Positions 33,857 through 44,116 are shown, counted from the first letter of the stretch. The stretch: 64,000 nt of DNA from Acetobacter sicerae (GCF_011516765.1 NZ_JAAABN010000001.1:496001-560000); one strand, 5' to 3'. Program-made: numbers and translations. Notes: generated from the sequence alone by a model not told the origin.

Positions 33857-35907
33857 GCGGAAAACCCTGCAAACTGAAAGATGCACCGAAAGACGTCGTG
33901 TGACAGACCGGCGATTCTGACACGCACGACGGCCCCCTTTCGCAGGGAAAACATTGCCCATGCATCCGGAGAGGACGCTGCTGCGCCAGAACACGCTTCA
34001 CTTCCCCCACTCGAATCCGAATGCATTTTTCGGTCTGCATTTTCCCGGAAAGGAAGCAGACCGGTTGTCTGCGTTTCCGTCAATGTGACCAGAGCGCCAT
34101 CCGGGGTCGCACCAGTCACATGGCCGGACCAGATCCTCTCCTGATCCTGACATAACCAGAGCGCCAACAGACGTTGCCGCGTGACTGCGGACGCCTCGGT
34201 CGCCCGGGCCTCGGTCATGGTCAGATGCGCAGACAGAGCAAGAAGATCTCGGTCATCAGCAGGCTGCGCCTGTGCATGCGGCTCTTCCGGAACAATCGCT
34301 TCCAGAAGCATGCGGTGATTCGTCAGATCGGCATACCGACGTATCGGGCTGGTGAGATGCGCGTAGACATCCAGCTGCAGGCCCGCGTGACGCGCTGGTT
34401 CGGTGACGTAAACGGCAGGCAGACGTGGCACATCCGCCACAGCACGTGCATCGGCATGAGACCGAAAAAGCGCGGCTTTCCCCTTGTCACGCAAGACCCG
34501 TGCACCGGCATGGCAAGCTGCAATCATGAAGGACTCGACAAGATGCCTGCTTTCAAGTGGTCGGCTGTCCAAAACAGCTAAACGCCCGGTCGATCTGTCC
34601 AGTTCCACGCGAAGCAGATCCCTGTCCGCAATTCGCAGGCAACCCCGCCGTATACGTGCCGCCATCAGCGCTTCATGTGCCGCATACAGCGTATCGACCC
34701 AGCTGCGCCCCAGATCCTCATGAAGGAAAGCGTGCGAACCTTCACGCATTGCCTCAAGCTGTTCGTAAGTCAGACGCGCGCGGCTCCGTATGACGCCACG
34801 GTCGATGCGGGTGTCCGTAGGCTGCCCCTCTGCATTGAAGCGCATATCGAAGACAACGCAGAAACGGTCTTCATTAGGCCGAAGCGAACAGAGATCCTGC
34901 GACAGACGGAGGGGCAGCATCGGGACGACGCCGTCCGGGAAGTAAACGGAATGTCCGCGCCGTCGCGCTTCCATATCAAGAGCCGACCCTGGCGAAACAT
35001 AGTGCGAGACATCCGCAATGGCGACGAGTAGCCGAAAGCCCTCGCCTTCGCGTTCGGCCCAGACTGCGTCATCGAAGTCGCGTGCATCCGGACCGTCGAC
35101 CGTCACGAATGGAATCGAGCGAAAATCCTTACGACCGGATGGTAACCGCCCTTCTTCAGGGACGCTTAATCGCATGGCCTCGGAAAGAACGTCAGGCGGA
35201 AAGACTTCGGGAAGACCATATTCGGCGCGCCCCATATCCGCGACGGCCTGCGGATCGTCCCATCTGCCGAAACGGTGACAGATGTGACCTTCATCATCCG
35301 CCTGAATGAGATCGCCTTCTTTCAGACCGAGACGTTCATCTGCCGGAACCGGGCGGCAGCAGGCGCTTTGCGGGTCACAGGTCCTTACCTGTCCATCCTC
35401 TTGTTCGCCAAAAATACCGACAAAGCGGACAGGCGCCTGTCTTTTCAGTATCCGGGCTTCATAGCGGTTAGCGCCGACCGAACGCAGACGCGCCAGTAAG
35501 CAAGATCCAGCCACAAGCGGCGGTTCATCAACTGGAGGTTGATGCACGAACACGATTGGCTGACCATCTTTCGCCGCGGCTCTCCTGCCGAAAGGTTCCT
35601 CTGCCGCGATCCTGCCGAACGGTGCGCCATGCCGGTCATGACCGGTGATAACGATCTCCGCCAGCAGGGGCAGATCCGTCTCGCCGCGCAGCTTGCCGAG
35701 CAGGGATTCTTCCCGAAACACGCCATCAAGCGCCATCGCGTGCAGCACGGCCCGCACCTGCTTCTTATGATCGGGCGGCAGGCCCAGCCGACGAACCAAC
35801 TGTCCGGCTGTCAGCGGCGCAGGTGAGTCCCGAAGGACCTGCGCCAGAACATTCCTGTCCGGCAGGCCTGCGCCAGAGGACAGGAATGATCCTGTATCAG
35901 CACTCAT
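33853..35907 (-). CDS. rnr: ribonuclease R (RNase II/RNB family), short form
   Basis: This 3'-5' exoribonuclease has 684 residues. An N-terminal winged-helix segment (LTAGQLVRRLGLPPDHKKQV) precedes cold-shock-like domains. The RNB catalytic domain follows, with the metal-binding DGPDARDFDDAVWAE and the VADVSHYVSPGSALD and YFPDGVVPMLPLRLSQDLCS segments. The C-terminal S1 domain is present but carries a Ser/Ala-rich insertion and ends soon after FQFAGFSA. The basic tail seen in Escherichia coli RNase R (about 813 residues) is missing. The start overlaps topA by four bases and the stop overlaps the S41 gene by four. Confidence 0.93.
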   Translation of the reverse strand: MSADTGSFLSSGAGLPDRNVLAQVLRDSPAPLTAGQLVRRLGLPPDHKKQVRAVLHAMALDGVFREESLLGKLRGETDLPLLAEIVITGHDRHGAPFGRIAAEEPFGRRAAAKDGQPIVFVHQPPVDEPPLVAGSCLLARLRSVGANRYEARILKRQAPVRFVGIFGEQEDGQVRTCDPQSACCRPVPADERLGLKEGDLIQADDEGHICHRFGRWDDPQAVADMGRAEYGLPEVFPPDVLSEAMRLSVPEEGRLPSGRKDFRSIPFVTVDGPDARDFDDAVWAEREGEGFRLLVAIADVSHYVSPGSALDMEARRRGHSVYFPDGVVPMLPLRLSQDLCSLRPNEDRFCVVFDMRFNAEGQPTDTRIDRGVIRSRARLTYEQLEAMREGSHAFLHEDLGRSWVDTLYAAHEALMAARIRRGCLRIADRDLLRVELDRSTGRLAVLDSRPLESRHLVESFMIAACHAGARVLRDKGKAALFRSHADARAVADVPRLPAVYVTEPARHAGLQLDVYAHLTSPIRRYADLTNHRMLLEAIVPEEPHAQAQPADDRDLLALSAHLTMTEARATEASAVTRQRLLALWLCQDQERIWSGHVTGATPDGALVTLTETQTTGLLPFRENADRKMHSDSSGGSEACSGAAASSPDAWAMFSLRKGAVVRVRIAGLSHDVFRCIFQFAGFSA

Positions 35908-38612
35908 TCAGAGGACGTCTGATCTTTCGCGGTCGCTGCTTTCTTGCGGGTGGCAGGCTTCTTTTTTGCAGCCGTGGCCGTTTTCGCTTTCGTCGTCTTT
36001 TTTGCCGGCTTCTCGGCGTCGCCCTCTGCCTTGGCCTTACTCTTCGCTGTGGTCTTTGCTGCCGTTTTGGTCGTCTTTTTGGCGCCTGCCTTGCCTTTCG
36101 GCTTCAGAGGCTTGCCCTTCTCGGCCAGCAATTCCAGAGCGCCATCGAGCGTGACATCGTCCATGCTCTCGCCACGCGCCAGATTGGCGACGACCTGACC
36201 ATGCTGGACATACGGCCCGAACCGGCCCTTGCGCACCATGACCGGCTCGCCGTCCTTGGGGTGCGGCCCGAGATTGCGGATAGAGGCGATCTTCTTGGCC
36301 AGCGCGTCCACCGCACGATTCAGCCCGACTGTCAGAACGTCATCGTCCTTGTCGAGAGAGCCATAGATCGCGCCCATCTTTACATACGGACCAAAACGAC
36401 CCAGTCCGGCTTCAATCGGCTCATTGAATTCCGGGTGAATACCCACAATCCGGGGCAGGCTCAGCAGTCCGACCGCCTGATCCAGCGTCAGATTCTCCAG
36501 ACTTAACCCCTTCGGCAGCGAAGCGCGTTTCGGCTTGGCCTTCTTGTCTTCCGGGTTGGGTTCACCCTGCTGGACGTAAAGACCCCACGGCCCACGCTTG
36601 ACCGTGATGTCCTCGCCGGTGACAGGATGCTGGCCCAGCAGCTTCATCCCGTCTTTCAGTTCTTCGCTGCCGTCACCCTCGCCGCCTTCGACGGCCAGCT
36701 TCCGCGTGTACTGACATTCCGGATAGTTGGAGCAACCGATGAAAGCACCATAGCGCCCGAGTTTGAGCCCCAGACGGCCCGTACCGCAGGATGTGCAGAC
36801 TCGCGGATCGGTTCCTTCCGCGTTCGGCGGGAAGAAATGCGAGCCGAGGTCCTGATCCAGCGCGTCGATGACCTCTGTGATGGTCAGGTCTTTTGTCTGA
36901 GCCACGGCAGCGGAGAAGGCTTCCCAGAAGGCGCTCATCACCTTGCGCCAGTCAGCGTGACCTGCCGAAATATCGTCAAGCTGCTCTTCGAGCCCCGCCG
37001 TGAACTGCGGATCGACATAGCGTTCGAAGAAGGAGACGAGGAACGCCGTAACAAGGCGTCCCCGATCTTCCGGCATGAAGCGCCGGGCTTCCAGGCGCAC
37101 GTAATTACGGTCTCTCAGGACCGTCAGAATGGAGGCATAGGTGGACGGACGACCGATGCCGATCTCTTCCATCTTCTTGACCAGAGACGCTTCCGAGTAA
37201 CGCGGCGGCGGCTGCGTGAAATGCTGTTCAGCCTCCACATCGCCACGCTTGAGCGGATCGCGCTCGTTCATCGGCGGCAGCATACGGCTCTCGTCGTCCG
37301 CTGCCTTGTCGCTCTCGTCCCGGCCTTCCGTATAGAGTTTCAGGAAGCCATCGAACGCGATGATCGAGCCCGTCGCACGCAGCACGGTCTTGCCGGGCTG
37401 ATCGGCGACATCGACAGCAACCTGATCCAGCTCCGCAGACTGCATCTGGCTTGCGACAGCGCGCTTCCACACCAGCTCGTACAGACGCCGCTGCTCGTCA
37501 CTGAGATATTTCGCGACCGAAGCCGGCGTACGGCTGACATCCGTCGGACGTACGGCTTCATGCGCTTCCTGCGCATTCTTGGCCTTGGTCGAATAGACGC
37601 GCGGCTGGGCAGGCACGTAATTCGCGCCGAAATCCTTGCCGATGTGACGACGGATGTCAGCGATTGCCTCGCCAGCCATCGTGACGCCATCGGTTCGCAT
37701 ATAGGTGATCAGACCGACCGTCTCACCACCCAGCTCGATGCCTTCATAAAGCTGCTGCGCTGTCCGCATGGTGTTCTGCGCGCCCATGCCGAGCTTGCGC
37801 GAGGCTTCCTGCTGGAGCGTGGACGTCGTGAACGGCGGCGGCGGGTTGCGCTTGACCTTTTTCCGTTCGACGGATTTGACCGCGAACGTACCCCCCAGCA
37901 CCGCGTCCCGCGCGGCGAAAGCCTGCTCTTCATTGGCGAGATCGAACTGGTCGAGCTTCCGGCCGTCAAGATGCGTCAGACGCGTGGTAAAAGGAGCGCC
38001 TGCCGGCGTGAGGAATGTCGCGCCGACCGTCCAGTATTCACGGGGCTTGAAAACCTCGATCTCGGCTTCGCGCTCGCAGATCAGACGCAGCGCGACCGAC
38101 TGCACACGACCGGCGCTCTTCGAGCCCGGCAGCTTGCGCCAGAGGACAGGCGAGAGCGTGAATCCGACAAGATAATCAAGCGCACGGCGGGCGAGGTAAG
38201 CCTCGATCAGCGGCATGTCGAGGTCACGCGGATGCGCCATCGCTTCCTTGATGGCCCCCTTGGTGATCTCGTTGAACGTCACGCGCTGCACATTCACGCC
38301 CTTGAGCGCGTTTTTCTCGGACAGCATGGCCTTGACGTGCCAGGAAATCGCCTCGCCTTCCCGATCCGGGTCAGTGGCGAGATACAGTGTCTGCGCGCCC
38401 TTCAGGGCCTTCGCGATGGCCGCGACCTGTTTCTGGCCACGCTCATCGGACTGCCATTTCATGGCGAAATGGTCATCCGGCAGAACGGACCCATCCTTGG
38501 GCGGCAGGTCACGGACGTGCCCGAACGAGGCGAGAACGGTGTAACCGTCGCCCAGATATTTATTGATCGTCTTCGCCTTGGCAGGCGACTCAACCACGAC
38601 GACGTCAGTCAT
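35904..38612 (-). CDS. topA: DNA topoisomerase I TopA
   Basis: TopA is a 902-residue type IA topoisomerase that relaxes negative supercoils. The TOPRIM domain has Glu8 (VVVESPAKAKTI) and the acidic triad in LATDPDREGEAISW. The catalytic tyrosine is Tyr304 in GLITYMRTDGVTM. Near the C-terminus one four-cysteine zinc ribbon is visible (CTSCGTGRLGLKLGRYGAFI, then GCSNYPEC). Further degenerate repeats of the LGRFGPYV type follow, then a Lys/Ala-rich tail as in other Alphaproteobacteria. It is preceded by dprA (34-base gap) and followed by rnr (ATGA overlap). Confidence 0.97.
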   Translation of the reverse strand: MTDVVVVESPAKAKTINKYLGDGYTVLASFGHVRDLPPKDGSVLPDDHFAMKWQSDERGQKQVAAIAKALKGAQTLYLATDPDREGEAISWHVKAMLSEKNALKGVNVQRVTFNEITKGAIKEAMAHPRDLDMPLIEAYLARRALDYLVGFTLSPVLWRKLPGSKSAGRVQSVALRLICEREAEIEVFKPREYWTVGATFLTPAGAPFTTRLTHLDGRKLDQFDLANEEQAFAARDAVLGGTFAVKSVERKKVKRNPPPPFTTSTLQQEASRKLGMGAQNTMRTAQQLYEGIELGGETVGLITYMRTDGVTMAGEAIADIRRHIGKDFGANYVPAQPRVYSTKAKNAQEAHEAVRPTDVSRTPASVAKYLSDEQRRLYELVWKRAVASQMQSAELDQVAVDVADQPGKTVLRATGSIIAFDGFLKLYTEGRDESDKAADDESRMLPPMNERDPLKRGDVEAEQHFTQPPPRYSEASLVKKMEEIGIGRPSTYASILTVLRDRNYVRLEARRFMPEDRGRLVTAFLVSFFERYVDPQFTAGLEEQLDDISAGHADWRKVMSAFWEAFSAAVAQTKDLTITEVIDALDQDLGSHFFPPNAEGTDPRVCTSCGTGRLGLKLGRYGAFIGCSNYPECQYTRKLAVEGGEGDGSEELKDGMKLLGQHPVTGEDITVKRGPWGLYVQQGEPNPEDKKAKPKRASLPKGLSLENLTLDQAVGLLSLPRIVGIHPEFNEPIEAGLGRFGPYVKMGAIYGSLDKDDDVLTVGLNRAVDALAKKIASIRNLGPHPKDGEPVMVRKGRFGPYVQHGQVVANLARGESMDDVTLDGALELLAEKGKPLKPKGKAGAKKTTKTAAKTTAKSKAKAEGDAEKPAKKTTKAKTATAAKKKPATRKKAATAKDQTSSE

Positions 38613-38646
38613 GCTCTCTCCGCGCCAGACCGGCAGGGAGAAAGAA

Positions 38647-39813
38647 TCACCCCGTTCCGTCAGGCATCAACTGGACAACAGCTCCTCCGGGCAGCATCTC
38701 CACCCGGCCGGCAAGCTCAAGTTCGGTGAGCACCGTCAGAACCGCCGAGACCGAGAACTGACAGCGCCGCACCAGATCGTCAACCGGGACCGGTGTGAAT
38801 GAGATAAGTGAAGGAATCATTCTTCTCACACGATCAAGGTCGGCATCACCCGTTAGGGAGGGCGCTCCCCACTCCTCCTGAGCCTCTGCAAACCCGGGCG
38901 ACATCTGTCCCGCTGCCGCATGAGCGTGGCGAAGATAAGGCAGAATATCGTCAATCGTTTCGACCAGATGCGCATTACGACTGCGCAAAAGATCGTTACT
39001 GCCCCGACAGCGCGGGTCCAGCGGCGATCCCGGCACGGCGAAAAGGGCGCGGCTGTAACGATCCGCCAACTGCGCCGTAATCAGACTTCCCGAGTTCATG
39101 GCGGCTTCCACAACCACCGTGCCTAGGGACAATCCGGCAATGAGACGGTTTCGGCGTGGAAAATGACGTGCCTGTGGCTGTGTGCCCAAAGGCGCTTCCG
39201 TCACCACCGCGCCTTTTTCTGCGAGCAACGCCTGCAGGACGGCATTTTCGGCCGGATAGACAACATCCAGTCCGCCCGCGATGGCCGCGACCGAACTGCC
39301 CCATTCCGGAAATTCACCATGCAGCGCACCCCGATGCGCCGCCGCGTCGATCCCGCGGGCCAGACCGGAAATCACCGTAATTCCGGCATGGGACAATTCT
39401 GTCGAAAGACTTTCCGCGAACCGCATCCCTGCCGCGGAGGCATTACGCGCCCCCACGATTCCCACACTGCGCGGAGCCGACAGGCAGGCCGGACTGCCGA
39501 GCATGGAAAGAATGGGCGGCGAATCAGGAAGTTCGGCCAGAAGCGGTGGATAATCAGGATCGAACAGAGTGAGGATTCTGCCGCCAAGCGACAGCACGCC
39601 TTCGATTTCCCGCTCGATTTCGGCCTGTTCCGGAATTCTCAGCGGCCCTTTGCGACCGCCGCGCCGCGCCCGTTCAGGCAGAGCCGCCAACGCCTCTTCC
39701 GCTGACGGATGATCGTGCATGAGACGACGCCATGTTACCGGACCAACATTCTCGGTGCGCGCCAGCCGTAGCAGCGCTGGCAGATCGGGGTTCAGACGCC
39801 CGTCGCCGTTCAC
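38647..39813 (-). CDS. dprA: DNA-processing protein DprA/Smf
   Basis: DprA binds incoming single-stranded DNA and loads RecA during natural transformation. The 388-residue protein has an N-terminal helical part (LLRLARTENVGPVTWRRLM), the Rossmann-like core (SVGIVGARNASAAGMRFAES, then ITVISGLARGIDAAAHRGAL and GSLITAQLADRYSRALFAVP), and a C-terminal winged-helix domain (LVRRCQFSVSAVLTVLTELE). It begins at a GTG at 39813 that overlaps the plsY stop (GTGA). The upstream open frame reaches 40128 but has no similarity to DprA. Other competence genes are not in this window. Confidence 0.94.
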   Translation of the reverse strand: MNGDGRLNPDLPALLRLARTENVGPVTWRRLMHDHPSAEEALAALPERARRGGRKGPLRIPEQAEIEREIEGVLSLGGRILTLFDPDYPPLLAELPDSPPILSMLGSPACLSAPRSVGIVGARNASAAGMRFAESLSTELSHAGITVISGLARGIDAAAHRGALHGEFPEWGSSVAAIAGGLDVVYPAENAVLQALLAEKGAVVTEAPLGTQPQARHFPRRNRLIAGLSLGTVVVEAAMNSGSLITAQLADRYSRALFAVPGSPLDPRCRGSNDLLRSRNAHLVETIDDILPYLRHAHAAAGQMSPGFAEAQEEWGAPSLTGDADLDRVRRMIPSLISFTPVPVDDLVRRCQFSVSAVLTVLTELELAGRVEMLPGGAVVQLMPDGTG

Positions 39814-40448
39814 CGTGATGACTGGCCGATTCTGGGTTCGGTCCCATTCAGAAGACGACCGATATTGGTGCGATGCCGCATGAAGATGATGAAGGCGACC
39901 AGCACCCCGGCCAACGGCTTTTCCGATCCTGAAAAGGAATGTCCATTCTGGAAGAACAGAATCACAGGCATGCAGGCGAAGGCCAGCAACGCCCCGGCAG
40001 AAGAAATGCGCGTCACTTTCGCACCCACCACCCAGATTAGACAGCAGGCCAGACCGGCAAGCGGCGACATCGCCAGCACGACACCGAGTCCCGTAGCCAC
40101 ACCTTTTCCGCCCCTGAACCCGAGCCACAGGGGAAAGCAGTGGCCCAGAACGGCAAAGATCGCCGCCAGAGACGCAGCCCGGTCACCGAGTTCCGGCGGC
40201 GTCATCACCCAGGCGATGAGGACTGCGAGCGCGCCTTTCAGGCCATCCAGCAGGAGCGTTGCGGCGGCGAGCTTCCTGTTGCCCGTGCGCAGGACATTGG
40301 TCGCGCCGATATTGCCTGAACCGATCTGACGGATATCGCCCTGCCCGGATGCCGCCGTCAGCAGCAGGCCGAAAGGAATGCTTCCCAGCATGTAGGACAG
40401 CAGCATCACGCCCGCCAGCAACGTGCCGGGTGACTCGAAAAAATTCAC
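39810..40448 (-). CDS. plsY: acyl-phosphate glycerol-3-phosphate acyltransferase PlsY
   Basis: PlsY moves an acyl group from acyl-phosphate to glycerol-3-phosphate, the first step of phospholipid synthesis in bacteria without PlsB dependence. The 212-residue protein has five or more membrane helices and the three conserved loops: GSIPFGLLL followed by IRQIGSGNIGATNVLR, the glycine-rich LGFRGGKGVATGLGV, and FIIFMRHRTNIGRLLNGTE. The start is a GTG at 40448 overlapping the pyrC stop (GTGA), and the stop overlaps the dprA start in the same manner. An upstream in-frame extension to 40571 has no family similarity. Confidence 0.95.
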   Translation of the reverse strand: MNFFESPGTLLAGVMLLSYMLGSIPFGLLLTAASGQGDIRQIGSGNIGATNVLRTGNRKLAAATLLLDGLKGALAVLIAWVMTPPELGDRAASLAAIFAVLGHCFPLWLGFRGGKGVATGLGVVLAMSPLAGLACCLIWVVGAKVTRISSAGALLAFACMPVILFFQNGHSFSGSEKPLAGVLVAFIIFMRHRTNIGRLLNGTEPRIGQSSR

Positions 40449-41764
40449 GCAGCACCTCCGAAGACCCGACGCCCGTTCTTCCAGGTACCCATGACCTTCC
40501 CTTCCAGCGCCCTGCCATCGAACGGCGTGTTCTGGGCGTGACCGGGAAGCTCGCCCGCAATGACCTGCCATGCCCGGTCGGGATCAAACAGACAGAGGTC
40601 CGCCGGCGCTCCGGCGGCGAGCGTCCCCACAGGCCGCGCACCACCGCGTGCTGCTGCCCCATTCACGCCGAGCAGAACAGCGGGCCTGCACGTCAGCAGC
40701 GCCAGCGCGTCGCTCAGAGACAGGGTGCCGTCGTGATAGCGCGTCAGTGTGACGCCGAGCAGCGTGGCCAGCCCGGTTCCACCCGCCGAAGCCTGCGCGA
40801 ACGGCAGCCGCTTGTCGTCCGGGTCACGCGGCGCATGATCGGAGGCGATGGCGTCGATCGTCCCGTCCGCCAGAGCCGCGCAGATGGCCAGCCGGTCATC
40901 CTCGCGACGCAGAGGCGGCGAGAATTTGGCGTAGGTCCGGAAGTCGCCAATCGCCGTTTCATTGAGATCAAAATATTGGGGAGCCGTATCACAGGTCACG
41001 CGCACGCCACGCGCCTTGGCCTGACGGATCAGTTCTACGCCCTCACCCGTCGAGACATGCCCGAAATGCAGGCGGCCGCCGGTCATCTCCACCAGCCGGA
41101 TGTCACGGGCGATCATGATCGCTTCCGCTGCCGTCGGAATTCCGGGTAGGCCGAGACGCAGGGCCAGTTCGCCTTCCGTCGCACAGCCGCCAGCCAGTGT
41201 CGGTTCTTCCGGATGCTGCACCACCAGCGCATCGAAAGCCTGCGCATAAGTCAGCGCCAGCTTCATCTGACGCGCCGAGGCGATGGCGCGATTACCGTCC
41301 GTGAAGGCCACGGCGCCGGCTTCAGACAGCAGGCCGATCTCGGCCAGTTCAGCGCCCTGACAGCCCTTGGTGAGCGCACCGTATGGCAGGATCGAAACGT
41401 AATCAGGCTCCTCGCCACGGAACCGCAGCATCCGCACCATGGCGGGATCGTCGATGGGAGGAGAGCCGGTCGGCAGCACGGCGACCGTTGTCACACCGCC
41501 CGCAAAGGCAGCGCGGGAAGCCGATTTGACTGTTTCACGATATTCGTGGCCCGGCTCGCCGATCTCGACACGCATATCGACAAGACCGGGACAGAGAACT
41601 GCCCCCTGTCCGTCCACAATCTCGGCGCCTTCCGGCTTGCCCTCGGCGTCAGGCAGATCATGTCCCACGATCACGCCGTCACGCACCAGAAGCCGTCCCT
41701 GCCGATCCAGTCCGGATGCAGGATCAATCAGGCGTACATTTTCGAAAACGGTGCAGGTGCTCAT
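40445..41764 (-). CDS. pyrC: dihydroorotase-like protein lacking metal ligands (PyrC homologue, PyrX type)
   Basis: This 439-residue protein is clearly homologous to class I dihydroorotases, but the key zinc motif is lost. Where active enzymes have D-x-H-x-H, this one has [12 protein letters not shown] (Arg65, Glu67). The SDHAPH motif reads [11 protein letters not shown] (Arg313). His184 (VVQHPEE), His236 (GHVSTG) and Asp309 remain. In Pseudomonas a non-catalytic homologue encoded next to pyrB is needed to assemble aspartate transcarbamoylase; the ATGA overlap with pyrB here supports the same role. A functional dihydroorotase should then lie elsewhere in the genome. Automatic annotation will probably call it dihydroorotase. 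Confidence 0.9.
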   Translation of the reverse strand: MSTCTVFENVRLIDPASGLDRQGRLLVRDGVIVGHDLPDAEGKPEGAEIVDGQGAVLCPGLVDMRVEIGEPGHEYRETVKSASRAAFAGGVTTVAVLPTGSPPIDDPAMVRMLRFRGEEPDYVSILPYGALTKGCQGAELAEIGLLSEAGAVAFTDGNRAIASARQMKLALTYAQAFDALVVQHPEEPTLAGGCATEGELALRLGLPGIPTAAEAIMIARDIRLVEMTGGRLHFGHVSTGEGVELIRQAKARGVRVTCDTAPQYFDLNETAIGDFRTYAKFSPPLRREDDRLAICAALADGTIDAIASDHAPRDPDDKRLPFAQASAGGTGLATLLGVTLTRYHDGTLSLSDALALLTCRPAVLLGVNGAAARGGARPVGTLAAGAPADLCLFDPDRAWQVIAGELPGHAQNTPFDGRALEGKVMGTWKNGRRVFGGAA

Positions 41765-42720
41765 GACCGGCCTCCACGGGACAGACGATCCAGCACGGCC
41801 ATGCGCACCGCAACACCCATCTCCACCTGCTCACGGATCACGCTCTGGTCGGAATCCGCGATCTGGCTGGCAATCTCCACGCCACGGTTCATCGGACCGG
41901 GGTGCATGACCAGCGCGCCCGGTTTCGCCAGATCGAGCCTGCGCTGATCAAGGCCGTAATAGCGGAAATACTCACGGGCGCTGGGGATCAGGCCGCCGGA
42001 CATCCGCTCTTTCTGAAGACGCAGCATCATCACCACGTCAACATCACGCAAACCGGTTTCCATCGAATGATGCACTTCAACACCGAGGCTGGCCATCGAA
42101 CGCGGCACCAGCGTCAGAGGGCCGACCAGACGGACCTTGTTCGCCATGGATGTCAGCAGATGGATATTGGACCGCGCCACACGGGAATGGGCTATGTCGC
42201 CACAGATGGCGACGGTCAGCCCTTCGAGACGGCCCAGATGACGGCGGATGGTCAGCGCATCAAGCAGCGCCTGCGTCGGGTGCTCATGCGTGCCATCGCC
42301 TGCGTTGATAACGGCAGCATCGACCTTCTGCGCCAGCAGCGCAGGCGCGCCGGACTGGGAATGACGCACCACCAGCAGGTCGGTGCGCATGGCGTTCAGC
42401 GTCGCCGCCGTATCCAGCAGCGTCTCGCCCTTGTTTACGGATGACTGCGCGACCGACATGTTCACCACGTCAGCCCCAAGGCGCTTTCCCGCCAGCTCAA
42501 AGGACGTGCGCGTGCGCGTGCTGTCCTCGAAGAACAGGTTGATGAGTGTGCGTCCCCGCAGCAGATCCCGCGGTGTCTTGCGGGACCGGCTCAGGAGCGC
42601 ATAGCTCTCCGCCAGATCAAGAATGGGTTCTATCCGGGAGGGGTGCATCCCCTGAATCCCGAGAAGGTGTCGGTCCGAGGGACCGAAAAAACGGGAGCCC
42701 CCGGACGACGCCTCAGCCAT
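41761..42720 (-). CDS. pyrB: aspartate carbamoyltransferase catalytic subunit
   Basis: PyrB joins carbamoyl phosphate and aspartate in pyrimidine synthesis. In the 319-residue sequence the carbamoyl-phosphate site is visible as [20 protein letters not shown] (STRT at about 67-70), with the second motif [16 protein letters not shown] and [12 protein letters not shown] near the end. No pyrI regulatory subunit is present. Instead the next gene (4-base overlap) encodes a non-catalytic dihydroorotase-like protein, the arrangement of class A aspartate transcarbamoylases. The start overlaps the gltX stop by eight bases. Confidence 0.96.
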   Translation of the reverse strand: MAEASSGGSRFFGPSDRHLLGIQGMHPSRIEPILDLAESYALLSRSRKTPRDLLRGRTLINLFFEDSTRTRTSFELAGKRLGADVVNMSVAQSSVNKGETLLDTAATLNAMRTDLLVVRHSQSGAPALLAQKVDAAVINAGDGTHEHPTQALLDALTIRRHLGRLEGLTVAICGDIAHSRVARSNIHLLTSMANKVRLVGPLTLVPRSMASLGVEVHHSMETGLRDVDVVMMLRLQKERMSGGLIPSAREYFRYYGLDQRRLDLAKPGALVMHPGPMNRGVEIASQIADSDQSVIREQVEMGVAVRMAVLDRLSRGGRS

Positions 42721-44116
42721 TCTGAACGGCCCCTATCCGTGCCAGCACTTCATCACGCCCCAGAGCCGCCGCCGTGGCGTCAATGCCCGGCGAGACCGTC
42801 GTGCCGCACAGCGCGGCGCGCAGCGGCTGGGCGACTTTTCCCAGTTTCAGCTCACGCTTTTCAGCGAACAGTTTGAGCGCTTCATGGATCGGCTCCGCCG
42901 TGAAGGGCTCGACCACGGCCAGATCACGGGCCAGATCAGCCAGCATCTCCCGGTTTTCAGGAGTAAGCTGCTTCTCGGCCTTGGCGTCGAAGGACAGCGG
43001 CACCTGACGTCCAAGGAACGCGGCACTGTCCGTGAGTTCGACCAGCGTGCGGGCGCGCTCCTTGAGGCCGGGCATCAGTTCCAGCACGCGCCTGCGTACT
43101 TCCGGACCTGTTTCCACACCCTCACGACCAGCCAGACGCTCCATCACGTCATTGGTCAGACGCTCATCATCGGCTTCACGCAGATAGACGGCGTTGACGT
43201 GTTCCAGCTTGGTGTAATCCATCCGCGACGCCGAGCGGCCTACGCCGGAGAGGTCGAACAGACGGATCTGCTCGTCGCGGGACAGGATCTCGGCGTCGCC
43301 GTGACCCCAGCCGAGACGCAGCAGGTAGTTGCAGAGCGCTTCCGGCAGATAGCCCATCTCGCGGAATTCGACCACCGACTGCGCGCCATGACGCTTGGAC
43401 AGTTTCGCGCCATCGGGACCGTGGATCAGTGGCAGATGCGCGAAGCGCGGTGCTTCCCAGCCCATCGCACGATAGATCATCAGCTGACGGAAGGTGTTGG
43501 TCAGGTGGTCGTCGCCACGGATGACATGGGTGATCTCCATGTCGTGGTCATCCACCACCACGGCGTGCTGGTAGGTTGGGGTGCCGTCGGAGCGGAGGAT
43601 GATCATGTCGTCCAGCTCGGCATTGGCCACGCGGACCTCGCCCTGCACGAGATCCTCGATCACGTTCTCGCCCTCATGCGGGGCCTTGATGCGGATGGCG
43701 TACGGCGCGCCAGCAGGCGCTTCGGACGGGTCACGATCGCGCCACATGCCGTTGTAACGGGGCGGCCTGCCCTCCGCCACGGCGGTCTCGCGCATTTCCT
43801 TCAGTTCTTCCGGCGTGCAGAAGCACTTGTAGGCCTTGCCTTCCGCCAGAAGCTGGAGGGCGACTTCCCTGTGGCGGTCTTCCCGCGCGGACTGGAATAC
43901 GGGTTCACCGTCCCATGTCAGCCCCATCCATTTCAGGCCATCGAAAATCACGTCCACGGCTTTCTGCGTGGAGCGTTCCTTGTCGGTGTCCTCAATGCGG
44001 AGCACGAACTGGCCACCGCAATGGCGGGCATAGAGGAAATTGAAGAGGGCGGCGCGGGCGTTGCCGATATGCAGCAACCCGGTCGGGGATGGGGCAAAGC
44101 GCGTACGAACGGTCAT
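42713..44116 (-). CDS. gltX: glutamyl-tRNA synthetase
   Basis: GltX is a class I aminoacyl-tRNA synthetase that charges tRNA-Glu (and possibly tRNA-Gln for transamidation). The 467-residue protein has the HIGH-type motif [20 protein letters not shown], the KLSKRHG form of KMSKS, and an anticodon-binding helical domain. The motif [13 protein letters not shown] occupies the place of the zinc-binding knuckle but lacks the full set of cysteines. Many Alphaproteobacteria have two GltX copies, so this may be one of a pair. The start used is the ATG at 44116, which opens directly into [12 protein letters not shown]; an in-frame ATG lies at 44128. It heads the operon that continues into pyrB. Confidence 0.95.
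   Translation of the reverse strand: MTVRTRFAPSPTGLLHIGNARAALFNFLYARHCGGQFVLRIEDTDKERSTQKAVDVIFDGLKWMGLTWDGEPVFQSAREDRHREVALQLLAEGKAYKCFCTPEELKEMRETAVAEGRPPRYNGMWRDRDPSEAPAGAPYAIRIKAPHEGENVIEDLVQGEVRVANAELDDMIILRSDGTPTYQHAVVVDDHDMEITHVIRGDDHLTNTFRQLMIYRAMGWEAPRFAHLPLIHGPDGAKLSKRHGAQSVVEFREMGYLPEALCNYLLRLGWGHGDAEILSRDEQIRLFDLSGVGRSASRMDYTKLEHVNAVYLREADDERLTNDVMERLAGREGVETGPEVRRRVLELMPGLKERARTLVELTDSAAFLGRQVPLSFDAKAEKQLTPENREMLADLARDLAVVEPFTAEPIHEALKLFAEKRELKLGKVAQPLRAALCGTTVSPGIDATAAALGRDEVLARIGAVQNG

Noticed and set aside
36627-38729. 700-codon open frame opposite topA
   Set aside because: topA is certain from its motifs. The antisense frame has no family signature and typical antisense composition.
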